Shown: in pieces, positions 35,268 through 42,575 of the stretch
Position numbering within the stretch: the first letter of the stretch is position 1
How the letters are laid out: each line of letters begins with the position of its first letter
From: Chloroflexota bacterium
GTDB taxonomy: Bacteria > Chloroflexota > Dehalococcoidia > Lucifugimonadales > UBA3495
Assembly (NCBI GenBank): GCA_028875655.1
Contig: JAPPCX010000009.1
Location: 1-64,000 of the forward strand
Direction of reading: 5' to 3'
Length of the DNA stretch: 64,000 bases
The notes under the pieces: model-generated
What the model saw: the letters and a program-made list of their open reading frames with translations, nothing else
Told to the model about the DNA's origin: nothing
Database searches by the model: none
Position numbers and translations under genes: made by a program

Positions 35268-36521
35268 CTAGTCAGCCTCCGGGGCTTCCGCCCGGTTGGA
35301 TACCGGCAGCAGCAGGAAGACCACCGCGGACACGGCGAACAGCGCCGCGATGAAGTACACCGCGGCCGGGAACCCGCCCCATTCGTAGAGTGCGCCGGCG
35401 ATCACGGACGACGTAGCGGCCATCAGGAACGCGGCGAACGCCACCACCCCCAGGCCCGTGGAGGCTACTTGCCGACCCACCACGTCGAAGATGGTGGCCG
35501 TCAGGATAGGCTGGTCGGGGTAAAGGAACAGCCCCAGCAGCGCGATGGTAACGGTGAGCATGATGCCGCCGTCAAACACCACCAGTCCAAGGGCCATCAG
35601 GCACGACCAGACCAAGCCCGGCACCAGCACCTGCTTGCGCCCAAACCGGTCGGACAGGTAGCCGGCCCCGGTCTTGGCGACCAGTCCCACGGCGATCAGC
35701 AAGCCGATGTGGAATCCCCGGTTCCATTCGCTCAGTGCGAGGTCGTTGTCCAGGTAGAGCGGCAGGATCGTAACCAGCGCCACCAAGGCCATGGACCGGA
35801 ACCCTCGCACCGACATCAACCCCCAGAGCGCCGGATTTCGGAGCAGCTGCTTGGTGGCCGCCACCCGGCTGGACAGATCCGCGCCGGACTGCTCCTCGTC
35901 GGTCACCCTGCCGATGTTGCGGAATGCCCACAGCGCCAGCACGCCCAGGATCAGCGGCACCGCAGCATACAGGCTGAGCAGATTCTGCCACGTGAGGAAC
36001 AGCAACAGCGCACCGGTGACCACAGGCCCCGCCACGTCGCCGATGCTGCCGCCAACGCCGTGAATCGACAGCGCCATACCCCGCCGTTGCGCGAAGTGAT
36101 GCGAGAGGGACGACGAAGCCGGCAGGTGCCAGATGGAATGGGACGCGGCCACCGCCGCGATTCCGATGAGCAGCAGAATGTAAACGGGCGACACCCCAAT
36201 GACCAGCGACCCCAGCGCGCAGATGGCCAAGCACGCCGCCAGCAGCAGCCCCCAGTAGCGGCGCACGATGTCCACCGCCACGCCGCCGGGCAGGGCGACG
36301 ATGCCGGCCGCAACCTCCCGGGCCGACAGCAGCCCGCCCACGCCGACCGCCGACAGGCTGAACGCGGCCTGGATTTCGGGCAGCACCACGATGAAGCTCT
36401 GCACTATCCAGTGGAACACCACGTGCCCGGAGGCCAGCCCGGGCATGATGGTCCGCCCTCCCAACGGCAGATGGGAACGATCAACCTGTGGTGTCGCTGG
36501 CGCTTCTTGCATGGCGCACAT
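35268..36521 (-). CDS. MFS transporter
   Basis: A 417-residue major facilitator protein with 12 predicted membrane helices. The loop 2-3 region has FSLSAVGVGGLLSAREVAAG. The central loop contains FRNIGRVTDEEQSGADLSSRVAATKQLL. The loop 8-9 motif is GYLSDRFGRKQVLVPGLVW. ATG 36521 is chosen; ATG 36512 is equally possible. It converges with the amidohydrolase, whose stop is 8 bp away. The solute is not predictable; a substrate of the neighbouring amidohydrolase is one possibility. Confidence 0.88.
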   Translation of the reverse strand: MCAMQEAPATPQVDRSHLPLGGRTIMPGLASGHVVFHWIVQSFIVVLPEIQAAFSLSAVGVGGLLSAREVAAGIVALPGGVAVDIVRRYWGLLLAACLAICALGSLVIGVSPVYILLLIGIAAVAASHSIWHLPASSSLSHHFAQRRGMALSIHGVGGSIGDVAGPVVTGALLLFLTWQNLLSLYAAVPLILGVLALWAFRNIGRVTDEEQSGADLSSRVAATKQLLRNPALWGLMSVRGFRSMALVALVTILPLYLDNDLALSEWNRGFHIGLLIAVGLVAKTGAGYLSDRFGRKQVLVPGLVWSCLMALGLVVFDGGIMLTVTIALLGLFLYPDQPILTATIFDVVGRQVASTGLGVVAFAAFLMAATSSVIAGALYEWGGFPAAVYFIAALFAVSAVVFLLLPVSNRAEAPEAD

Positions 36522-36620
36522 TTTAGGCGCGTGAACCGAGTAAATCAAACCGACAAACCAACGTCATGCTGCTGATCCAGCCCTGAAGCCTCAAGGGTCT
36601 TCAGGCGGGCAGGTCGCAGC

Positions 36621-36649
36621 GAGATTGCCACGCTGCGCTCGCAATGACA
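36621..36649. repeat. TGTCATTGCGAGCGCAGCG dispersed repeat, copy 2 (inverted)
   Basis: GAGATTGCCACGCTGCGCTC followed by GCAATGACA is the reverse complement of the repeat at 34033-34062. It lies downstream of the second 107-residue gene. A hairpin CCTGAAG...CTTCAGG is at about 36583-36605 next to it. Confidence 0.65.
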
Positions 36650-36668
36650 ATCGAAGGGCCTCTAGGCG

Positions 36669-36992
36669 TCAGGCGGGGAGTTCCCAGCGGAGGAAATTGC
36701 GGTAGCGGTCTTTGCCGGCCCAGGGCAGCAGGTCGAGGACGATCTCCTCAGGCTCGGGGACGTCGCCCTGACGTATGGTGTCGTCGAGGTAGCGGCGGAG
36801 GCGCATGAAGGTGGAGAGGCGGAAGCCGGCCTTGACGACGCGCTGGATGACGTCGTGGGGCTCCGGGGGTTGGTCGGGGTCCCAGTCGTCGCTGACGGCT
36901 TGGGCGAGGCGGCGGAGCCTGATGATGGCGAGTTCGGGGGCGAACCGGCGGTTGAGGGCGTTGACGCGGCGGCGGAGTTCGGAAAGGGTCAT
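36669..36992 (-). CDS. Conserved 107-residue protein, unknown function, copy B
   Basis: A 107-residue homologue of the protein at 14912-15235, with the same length and no gaps needed. Shared motifs are RRR near residue 7, APELAII near 18, AV.DDW near 32, AGFRL.TF near 54, LLPWA near 88 and a final LPA. The start is ATG 36992 with GGAGGT 6 bases upstream. The conserved C-rich block lies upstream at 36993-37293. The family is unknown to me. Confidence 0.75.
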   Translation of the reverse strand: MTLSELRRRVNALNRRFAPELAIIRLRRLAQAVSDDWDPDQPPEPHDVIQRVVKAGFRLSTFMRLRRYLDDTIRQGDVPEPEEIVLDLLPWAGKDRYRNFLRWELPA

Positions 36993-37293
36993 GGGATTAC
37001 CTCCGAGAGGGAGTTATTGGCATGGATGAAACCGCCAGAGGCGGACCTGCGGCAGGATGGACAGGATTATCGGGATTTCCCGCTCATATCTGGTCATTTG
37101 AGTAGGGCGATTGGCGGGTCGCGGAGCGGAATGAGGGTGGATTGGGTGGGTTTTGGGGGTGATTTCAGGGGTTTGGGGGGCGTTTGAGAGGATTTGGGCA
37201 TTGGATGGGTGGTGGTTCGACAGGCTCACCATGAGCGGGGGTTGGGCGATTGGGTGGTTAGATAGTTAAATGGTACGGATGGGTGACGGGTGG
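36993..37293 (-). repeat. C-rich block upstream of the 107-residue gene, copy B
   Basis: The reverse complement of this gene-free stretch aligns with 14630-14911 in block order, ending in CCCATGACC. It has an extra segment between ATCCTGTCCATCCTG and TTCATCCATG that forms a small hairpin (CCGCAGGTCC / CCTCTGGCGG region). A TTCGACAGGCTC repeat has inserted at 37211-37239. The rest of the gap to 37454 holds no gene I can see. Confidence 0.7.
37211..37239. repeat. TTCGACAGGCTC-type dispersed repeat
   Basis: GGTGGTTCGACAGGCTCACC followed by ATGAGCGGG. It is an inverted repeat (GGTG / CACC) related to 24666-24692, present inside block B and absent from block A. Confidence 0.55.
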
Positions 37294-37454
37294 GGCAATG
37301 GCGGAAGGGTCACCTATCGGGCCGGCTTGGATAGTTCAGCCACCGACCGATATATCGCAACGTGGTGTAGAATGCAGTTCGTAGAACAGTGCCTTTCCGG
37401 GAGCCAAAGCGAGGCGGTGCACCGCTTGGCGCCGACCGCCGGACGAGATGCGAT

Positions 37455-38165
37455 ATGACCACACCTGACATCCACCTCAAGACGCCTCCGGGTCCGGGCC
37501 GTTTCCAACTGCCGGACCCGCCCGAAAACCCGGAAGACAAGATGACCAGCTTTGACCGCCTGACCATCAACGGCAATGCTCACTACCTGAAGCAGCACCT
37601 GGTGGACCGGCGACCTGAAGAGCGGGACCGCATCCTGGTGGCCGGAGACCGATACACGGTGGCGGAGCCGAGCCGCTACCTGGCGGGCGGGCGGTACCCG
37701 GACCTGCTGGTGGCGTTTGACGTGGACCCGGCGGCGTACCAAGCCAGCAACGGGTATATCATTGCCGAGCAGAGGAAGCCACCAGACTTCGTGCTGGAAA
37801 TCGCGTCGCGGAGCAGCGGCAGGGAGGACACGGGGCCGAAGCGTCAGGACTATGCCGCCATCGGGATCCCGGAGTACTGGCGGTTTGACGAGACCGGGGA
37901 GCATCATGGGGAGCGACTGGCCGGGGACCGGCTGGAGAACGGAGAGTACGCAGCCATTGAGATAGCGGAGTTGCCGGACGGGAGTTTGCAGGGGTACAGC
38001 GCGATGCTGGACCTGTATCTGCGTTGGGAGGCAGGAGAGTTGGTGTTTTACGATCCGGTTACCAACCGGCCAATCCTCACCTACGAGGATCAACGCGCCC
38101 GAGCCGATAGCACCGAGGCCCGGGTCCGCGAGTTAGAGAGGCTGCTGCGCCAGCAGAATCTGTGA
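37455..38165 (+). CDS. Uma2 family endonuclease (DUF820)
   Basis: A 236-residue Uma2/DUF820 protein with a PD-(D/E)XK-like nuclease fold. The acidic residue is in GRYPDLLVAFDV near residue 78. The core is PPDFVLEIASRSS with D..K (DTGPKRQDYAAIGIPEYWRFD). The C-terminal coiled-coil tail (RADSTEARVRELERLLRQQ) is usual in the group. The start is ATG 37455, with an alternative GAT codon just upstream. Uma2 genes are numerous in Chloroflexota and cyanobacteria and their role is unproven. Confidence 0.85.
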   Translation: MTTPDIHLKTPPGPGRFQLPDPPENPEDKMTSFDRLTINGNAHYLKQHLVDRRPEERDRILVAGDRYTVAEPSRYLAGGRYPDLLVAFDVDPAAYQASNGYIIAEQRKPPDFVLEIASRSSGREDTGPKRQDYAAIGIPEYWRFDETGEHHGERLAGDRLENGEYAAIEIAELPDGSLQGYSAMLDLYLRWEAGELVFYDPVTNRPILTYEDQRARADSTEARVRELERLLRQQNL

Positions 38166-38300
38166 CGACTTCGCCGACCTCGTAGCGTTGGCGTAACAAG
38201 TTGACGGCTCAGCCAGGGCGGGTGAAAGGTGCGGGCAATGGGGGCGATAGCCAACTCGTCCTTGACGCGAAATATCGCCGATGTTACCGTGAACCACGTT

Positions 38301-39230
38301 ATGCGCATCGGCGAATTTGACATTGCGGAACCCGTCCCGGAGCTGCGAGACCCACACATGCTGGTTGTGCTCCGACCCTGGATTGACGTGGGCAATGTAG
38401 GGAGCCTCTCCCTGGGCCGCATCGAACGGCACCTACGGAGCAAGGAGTTGGGTCGCCTGCATCGACCGGGCCGTTACTACGACTTCACCCGCTATCGCCC
38501 GCGCTCGTACCTGGTCAGCGGCAATCGCGAGGTAACGATCCCCAACACCATCATCCGCTATTCCAACCCCGAAGACGGGCCGCACCTGCTCACCACCCAT
38601 CTGCTGGAGCCGCACCTTTATGGGGAGGACTACTCGGACGCCCTGCTGGAGGTCATCCAGTACTTCGGGGTGAAGCAGTATGCCCTCATCGGCGGCATGT
38701 ACGACATGGTTCCACATACCAGGCCGCTGGTGGTGTCCGGGTTGGGCACCGGCGAGTACGTGGAGCGCGATTACGCCATCGCCAACGCCCGACCCAGCAA
38801 CTACGAGGGCCCCACCACCATTACGTACACCATCAGTGAGACGGCCACCAAGATGGGCATCGAAACGCGGGCGTTCGTAGTGCACCTCCCTCAATACCTG
38901 AACCTGGACGACGATTACCAGGGCGCGGCGCGCATGATGGGCCTGCTGTGCCGGCTGTACGACTTCCCCGACTACATCGCGCAGTCGGACCGTGGGCAGA
39001 AACAGTACGACGAGCTGACCTCTCGCGACGGTCAGATACCCAGCGGCGACGTGCTGACCCGCATCGAAGAGATGTACGACAGCGAATATGGCGCCGATAA
39101 TCGCCCGGAGCCCACGACACCGCTGCCCTCCAGCATTGAAGAGTTCCTGCAAGGCCTGGACGTGGATCTGAGCGATGCCGGCGAGTCGGACGACGGCGAC
39201 GACCCTGATCGCGGGTTGGCCGGCGTCTAG
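38301..39230 (+). CDS. PAC2 (proteasome assembly chaperone-like) family protein
   Basis: A 309-residue PAC2-family protein. The N-terminus MRIGEFDIAEPVPELRDPHM and the WIDVGNVGSLSLGRIERHL segment are typical. GVKQYALIGGMYDMVPH and MGIETRAFVVHLPQYL follow. The C-terminal part is acidic. The frame is open back to GTG 38229; ATG 38301 is preferred because it begins the conserved domain, but the upstream start cannot be excluded. Bacterial family members are found widely in organisms without proteasomes, so function is uncertain. Confidence 0.8.
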   Translation: MRIGEFDIAEPVPELRDPHMLVVLRPWIDVGNVGSLSLGRIERHLRSKELGRLHRPGRYYDFTRYRPRSYLVSGNREVTIPNTIIRYSNPEDGPHLLTTHLLEPHLYGEDYSDALLEVIQYFGVKQYALIGGMYDMVPHTRPLVVSGLGTGEYVERDYAIANARPSNYEGPTTITYTISETATKMGIETRAFVVHLPQYLNLDDDYQGAARMMGLLCRLYDFPDYIAQSDRGQKQYDELTSRDGQIPSGDVLTRIEEMYDSEYGADNRPEPTTPLPSSIEEFLQGLDVDLSDAGESDDGDDPDRGLAGV

Positions 39231-39242
39231 CGGCGCGATGCC

Positions 39243-40574
39243 ATGACAGGCCGTGCCCCGGCGGTGGCGGACCGTCCCCACGTAGCGGAGCTGCTGCGGA
39301 CGCTGATCCGGTACGACACGACGAATCCCCCGGGCAACGAGCGCGAGTGCGCCGCCTACTGCCGGGACGTTTTGAACAGCGTGGGCATCCCCGCCGAATT
39401 GATGGGTAACGACCCCGACCGGGTCAACGTGATCAGCCAACTGAAGGGGCGTGGCGACGCACCGCCGCTGCTCATGTACGGGCACATCGACGTGGTGCCC
39501 ACGGCGGCCCAGCCCTGGGACGTGCCGCCGTTCGAGGGCCGTTTGCAGGGCGGCTACATATGGGGCCGCGGCGCCCTGGACATGAAGGGCGGCGTCGCCA
39601 TGATGATGGACGCTTTCATGCGCGCCCACCTGGAGGACGCCGACCTGCCCGGCGACGTCATCCTGGCATTGGTTACCGACGAGGAGGCTGGCGGGCACAC
39701 CGGGGCGGAGTGGTTGGTGGACGCTCATCCTGAGTTGTTCGAGGGAGCGCGCTACGCCGTCGGCGAATTCGGCGGCTTCAGCAAGACCTACCGGGGTCGC
39801 AAATTTTACATGGTACAGGTGGCCGAGAAGCAGGGTTGCCGGGTGGAGGCCATCGCCCGCGGGCCAGGCGGCCACGGCTCCCTGGTGCACCATGACACTG
39901 CTCCCACACGCATGGCACAGTTCCTGGTCAAGCTGGACCGCACTCCGCTGCCGTTCCACATCCACCCGGTGACCCGTATGATGGTGGAGGCGATGAGCGG
40001 CAGCCTGCCGCTACCCGACAGCGCGTTTTTGAAGCTGCTGATCAACCCGGCGTTCACCGGGAGTATGCTGCGGCGAATGGGCACGGTGGGCAAGGAGATG
40101 GAACCGCTTTTTCGCCACACCGCCAACGCCACCATAATCAACGGCGGTGAGAAAGCCAACGTCATCCCCAGCGAGGTCACCGTCAACCTGGACTGCCGGA
40201 TGCTGCCCGGCTACGATTCGGAGGACCTGCTGGGGGAGTTACAAGCCATCGCCGGCCCGGACATCGAGTTCCGAGCGGTCAATTTTCAGCCGAAGCCCTG
40301 GATTTTCAACATGGGCCTGTTCGATACGTTGGCTGGCATAATCTCAGAGCAGGACCCGGAAGGGGTGTCGGTCCCCATGCTGATGCCGGCGGGAACCGAT
40401 GGCCGGCACTTCGCCCAGCTCGGCATTCAAACCTACGGCTGGATGCCCATGAACCTGCCGGCTAATTTCGATTTCCTGAAGACCATCCACGCCGCCAACG
40501 AGCGGGTGCCGGTATCCGCGCTGGAGTTTGGGGCGGAAGCGCTGTATCGGCTTTTACAGCGGTTTCACGAATGA
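39243..40574 (+). CDS. M20 family metallopeptidase / acetylornithine deacetylase-like
   Basis: A 443-residue M20/M25/M40 hydrolase. The first zinc ligand is in LLMYGHIDVVPTAAQPW near residue 76 and the bridging Asp is in GRGALDMKGGVAMMM. The catalytic Glu pair is TDEEAGGHTGAEW. The dimerisation domain includes GPGGHGSLVH. The last ligand His is in AGTDGRHFAQLGI near 390. It cleaves amide bonds in N-acyl amino acids or dipeptides. It begins 12 bp after the PAC2 gene. The exact substrate is unknown. Confidence 0.92.
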   Translation: MTGRAPAVADRPHVAELLRTLIRYDTTNPPGNERECAAYCRDVLNSVGIPAELMGNDPDRVNVISQLKGRGDAPPLLMYGHIDVVPTAAQPWDVPPFEGRLQGGYIWGRGALDMKGGVAMMMDAFMRAHLEDADLPGDVILALVTDEEAGGHTGAEWLVDAHPELFEGARYAVGEFGGFSKTYRGRKFYMVQVAEKQGCRVEAIARGPGGHGSLVHHDTAPTRMAQFLVKLDRTPLPFHIHPVTRMMVEAMSGSLPLPDSAFLKLLINPAFTGSMLRRMGTVGKEMEPLFRHTANATIINGGEKANVIPSEVTVNLDCRMLPGYDSEDLLGELQAIAGPDIEFRAVNFQPKPWIFNMGLFDTLAGIISEQDPEGVSVPMLMPAGTDGRHFAQLGIQTYGWMPMNLPANFDFLKTIHAANERVPVSALEFGAEALYRLLQRFHE

Positions 40575-40587
40575 CGGCGGGCCAGCT

Positions 40588-40637
40588 ACGCTAGAGCCGT
40601 AGGGGCGAATAATCATTCGCCCCTACGGCTCTAGCGT
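40588..40637. repeat. Long perfect palindrome of the GTAGGGGCG dispersed type
   Basis: Arms of about 23 bases (CGCTAGAGCCGTAGGGGCGA and onward) surround an AATC loop with no mismatch. It lies between convergent genes (M20 peptidase and rplT) and could terminate transcription both ways. Related but imperfect palindromes lie at 49062-49095 and 49705-49732. Confidence 0.8.
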
Positions 40638-40653
40638 CATTTGAGCGGCTGAC

Positions 40654-41013
40654 CTAGCTGACCGCTGCCCCTTTGGCCACCTCAACCAAGCGCTCGAAAG
40701 CGTCGGGGTCGCGGACGGCCATGTCGGCCAGCATTTTGCGGTCGATCTCGACGCCGGCTACGTTCAGCCCGTGCATGAACTGGCTATAGGTGGTACCGTG
40801 CTGACGGCATGCGGCGCCGATGCGGATGATCCACAGCCGTCGGAAGTCTCCCTTGCGTTGGCGACGGTGGCGGTACGCATGGCTCCAGGCGTGCATTACC
40901 GCCTCTTTGGCCCACTTGTAGTTGCGGCTTGATGACGCCCGGTAGCCCTTGGCGGCTTTCAATACTTTCTTGTGGCGGGCGCGTTTGGTTACGCCTCTCT
41001 TGACTCTTGGCAC
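40654..41013 (-). CDS. rplT: 50S ribosomal protein L20
   Basis: A 119-residue L20, an early assembly protein that binds 23S rRNA. Signatures include [40 protein letters not shown] and [22 protein letters not shown]. It is the third gene of the infC-rpmI-rplT operon, 20 bp after rpmI. In many bacteria L20 represses this operon by binding a leader; no clear leader structure was sought here. It ends before the long palindrome. Confidence 0.98.
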   Translation of the reverse strand: MPRVKRGVTKRARHKKVLKAAKGYRASSSRNYKWAKEAVMHAWSHAYRHRRQRKGDFRRLWIIRIGAACRQHGTTYSQFMHGLNVAGVEIDRKMLADMAVRDPDAFERLVEVAKGAAVS

Positions 41014-41033
41014 GGTGTACAGTTCTCCGGTGT

Positions 41034-41234
41034 TTAGGCGTCGTAGGGTATCAACCGGCTGAGACGCTTGACGTCAGCCTTGTCGTAAGCCATTTTCTGC
41101 GCGAACTTCCTGGTCACCTTCTTCGGCTTCTTGCGACGCAAGTGACTGCTCATGCGCTTGCGACGCATGAGCTTGCCGGAGCCGGTGACATGGATGCGCG
41201 CCTTGGCGCCCTTGTGTGTTTTGAGTTTGGGCAT
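41034..41234 (-). CDS. rpmI: 50S ribosomal protein L35
   Basis: A 66-residue L35 with [20 protein letters not shown] and [20 protein letters not shown]. It has the standard length and lies between infC and rplT. Confidence 0.97.
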   Translation of the reverse strand: MPKLKTHKGAKARIHVTGSGKLMRRKRMSSHLRRKKPKKVTRKFAQKMAYDKADVKRLSRLIPYDA

Positions 41235-41255
41235 ATTCCTCTATTCCAAGTTACT

Positions 41256-41819
41256 CTATTCAGGGGTGGCTGTTTCCCTGGTTTCGTTGCGTTCTTGCCG
41301 AGCGGTGGTGGCGGGGCTTGGAATCAGCACCATCGACATCGCTCGTCCCTCCATGGAAGGTTGCTGCTCGAGGCGGATCTCGTCCTTCATCTCCTCAGCC
41401 ACCTTCTTCAGCAAAGAGAGGCCGTTTTCCTGGTGGACCGCCTCGCGCCCGCGGAACCGCACCGTCAACTTGACCTTGTCTCCGTTGCCGATGAACTGCT
41501 TGACCTTGCGCATCTTGGCGTCAAAGTCGTGGGTTCCGATGTTGGGGCGGAATCGCACTTCTTTCAGTTCGTTGCTTTTCTGGGATTTTCGGGTCTCACG
41601 TTCCTTCTTGGACGAAAGGTATCGGAGCTTGCCGTAATCAAGAAGTCGGGCGACCGGAGGGTCCGCGTTTGGCGCCACCTCCACCAAGTCAAGGTCGTGC
41701 ATACGCGCCCTGGAGAGCGCGTCGGACACTGTCATAACCCCAAGCTGCTCGCCGTCTTCTCCGATTACCCTTACCTGCGGGACACGTATTTGTTCGTTGA
41801 CCCTGTATTGCCTGGCTAT
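41256..41819 (-). CDS. infC: Translation initiation factor IF-3, probable ATA start
   Basis: A 187-residue IF-3, which keeps ribosomal subunits apart and checks the start codon. The N-domain begins ARQYRVNEQIRVPQVRVIGE and contains DALSRARMHDLDLVEVAPNA; the C-domain has VRFRPNIGTHDFDAKMRKV. The only strong ribosome binding site (AGGAGGT) lies 6 bases before an ATA codon at 41819-41817, immediately before the conserved N-terminus. In-frame ATG codons 9 and 12 codons upstream lack such a site. infC in other bacteria often uses a rare start (AUU), letting IF-3 repress its own synthesis; ATA would fit that scheme. Confidence 0.93.
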   Translation of the reverse strand: MARQYRVNEQIRVPQVRVIGEDGEQLGVMTVSDALSRARMHDLDLVEVAPNADPPVARLLDYGKLRYLSSKKERETRKSQKSNELKEVRFRPNIGTHDFDAKMRKVKQFIGNGDKVKLTVRFRGREAVHQENGLSLLKKVAEEMKDEIRLEQQPSMEGRAMSMVLIPSPATTARQERNETRETATPE

Positions 41820-41890
41820 GGTGCCACCTCCTGTGTAAGTGGTCATTGACCGCAACCCGCTGACCGGGGCGGCCTGCTCTCGATAGCCCT

Positions 41891-41919
41891 ATTTTAGCGG
41901 TGGCTCAATGCTCAGTCAA
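41891..41919 (-). promoter_or_regulatory. Sigma-70-type promoter of infC-rpmI-rplT
   Basis: On the minus strand TTGACT and TAAAAT are spaced by 17 bp, ending about 72 bases before the infC start. This is the best -35/-10 match noticed in the window. The leader would be about 65 nt long. Confidence 0.8.
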
Positions 41920-41984
41920 CGATTTCCCACGGGTAAATGCGATAATAGGTATTTGCTCTTATTGGGGGTAGGAGCGCCTCCCGG

Positions 41985-42575
41985 TTAATCGGCATCCTCC
42001 TCGTCCTCGTCATCCTCGTAGGGGTCGTCGTCCTCGTCGTCATCAAGGAAGTCGTCTTCGTCCTCCTCCAGTTCAGAGAGAATGTCGCGCATCAGGTCGT
42101 CCGCCCCGTCTCCGCCGGCCAACAGCATCGGTGATTCCGGTTCTGCCGCCTCCGGCTCCGGCGGGGCTATGAGTTCAAACCCGTAGAAAACGTCGCCATC
42201 CATAATGCGGGCGAGGCCGGAGACGGTCACAGTGATGGGCCGAATCGGAGAAGACCAGCGTTGGGTCAGTTCGTAATGCAGTTCGCGCAGCGTCAGCGTC
42301 TGATCATCGGCCAGCAGGAGGGTGCGAAACACGATTTCCTGCAACGGCATGGACTGGCGGATATAGTCCTCATCGTCGGCGCAGTTGGCGCGTATTTCCG
42401 CAACCAGGGCAGCCGGGTCATCCATTTCGACCGAACTCTTCCCGTAGGATGGGCACGCGTTGTTCAAACGGGCCAGGAGCAGCGGGATAGGGGAGCGGTT
42501 CAACTCGGCCAGGCGGTCCAGGCTGAGGCGATATTCCAGCCCTTCCAAGCGGGGATTGACGGAAACAGTGCTCAT
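41985..42575 (-). CDS. Hypothetical protein with acidic C-terminal tail
   Basis: A 196-residue protein. The N-terminal part has LEYRLSLDRLAELNRSPIPL and IRQSMPLQEIVFRTLLLADD; a Pro/Glu linker follows. The last 45 residues are almost all Asp and Glu. Its start overlaps the moeA stop (ATGA), so it is translationally coupled to moeA. The acidic tail could mimic nucleic acid or bind metal. I recognise no family. Confidence 0.7.
   Translation of the reverse strand: MSTVSVNPRLEGLEYRLSLDRLAELNRSPIPLLLARLNNACPSYGKSSVEMDDPAALVAEIRANCADDEDYIRQSMPLQEIVFRTLLLADDQTLTLRELHYELTQRWSSPIRPITVTVSGLARIMDGDVFYGFELIAPPEPEAAEPESPMLLAGGDGADDLMRDILSELEEDEDDFLDDDEDDDPYEDDEDEEDAD

Noticed and set aside
38433-39965. 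Minus-strand open frame of 510 codons
   Set aside because: It is opposite the PAC2 and M20 genes, which have clear motifs.
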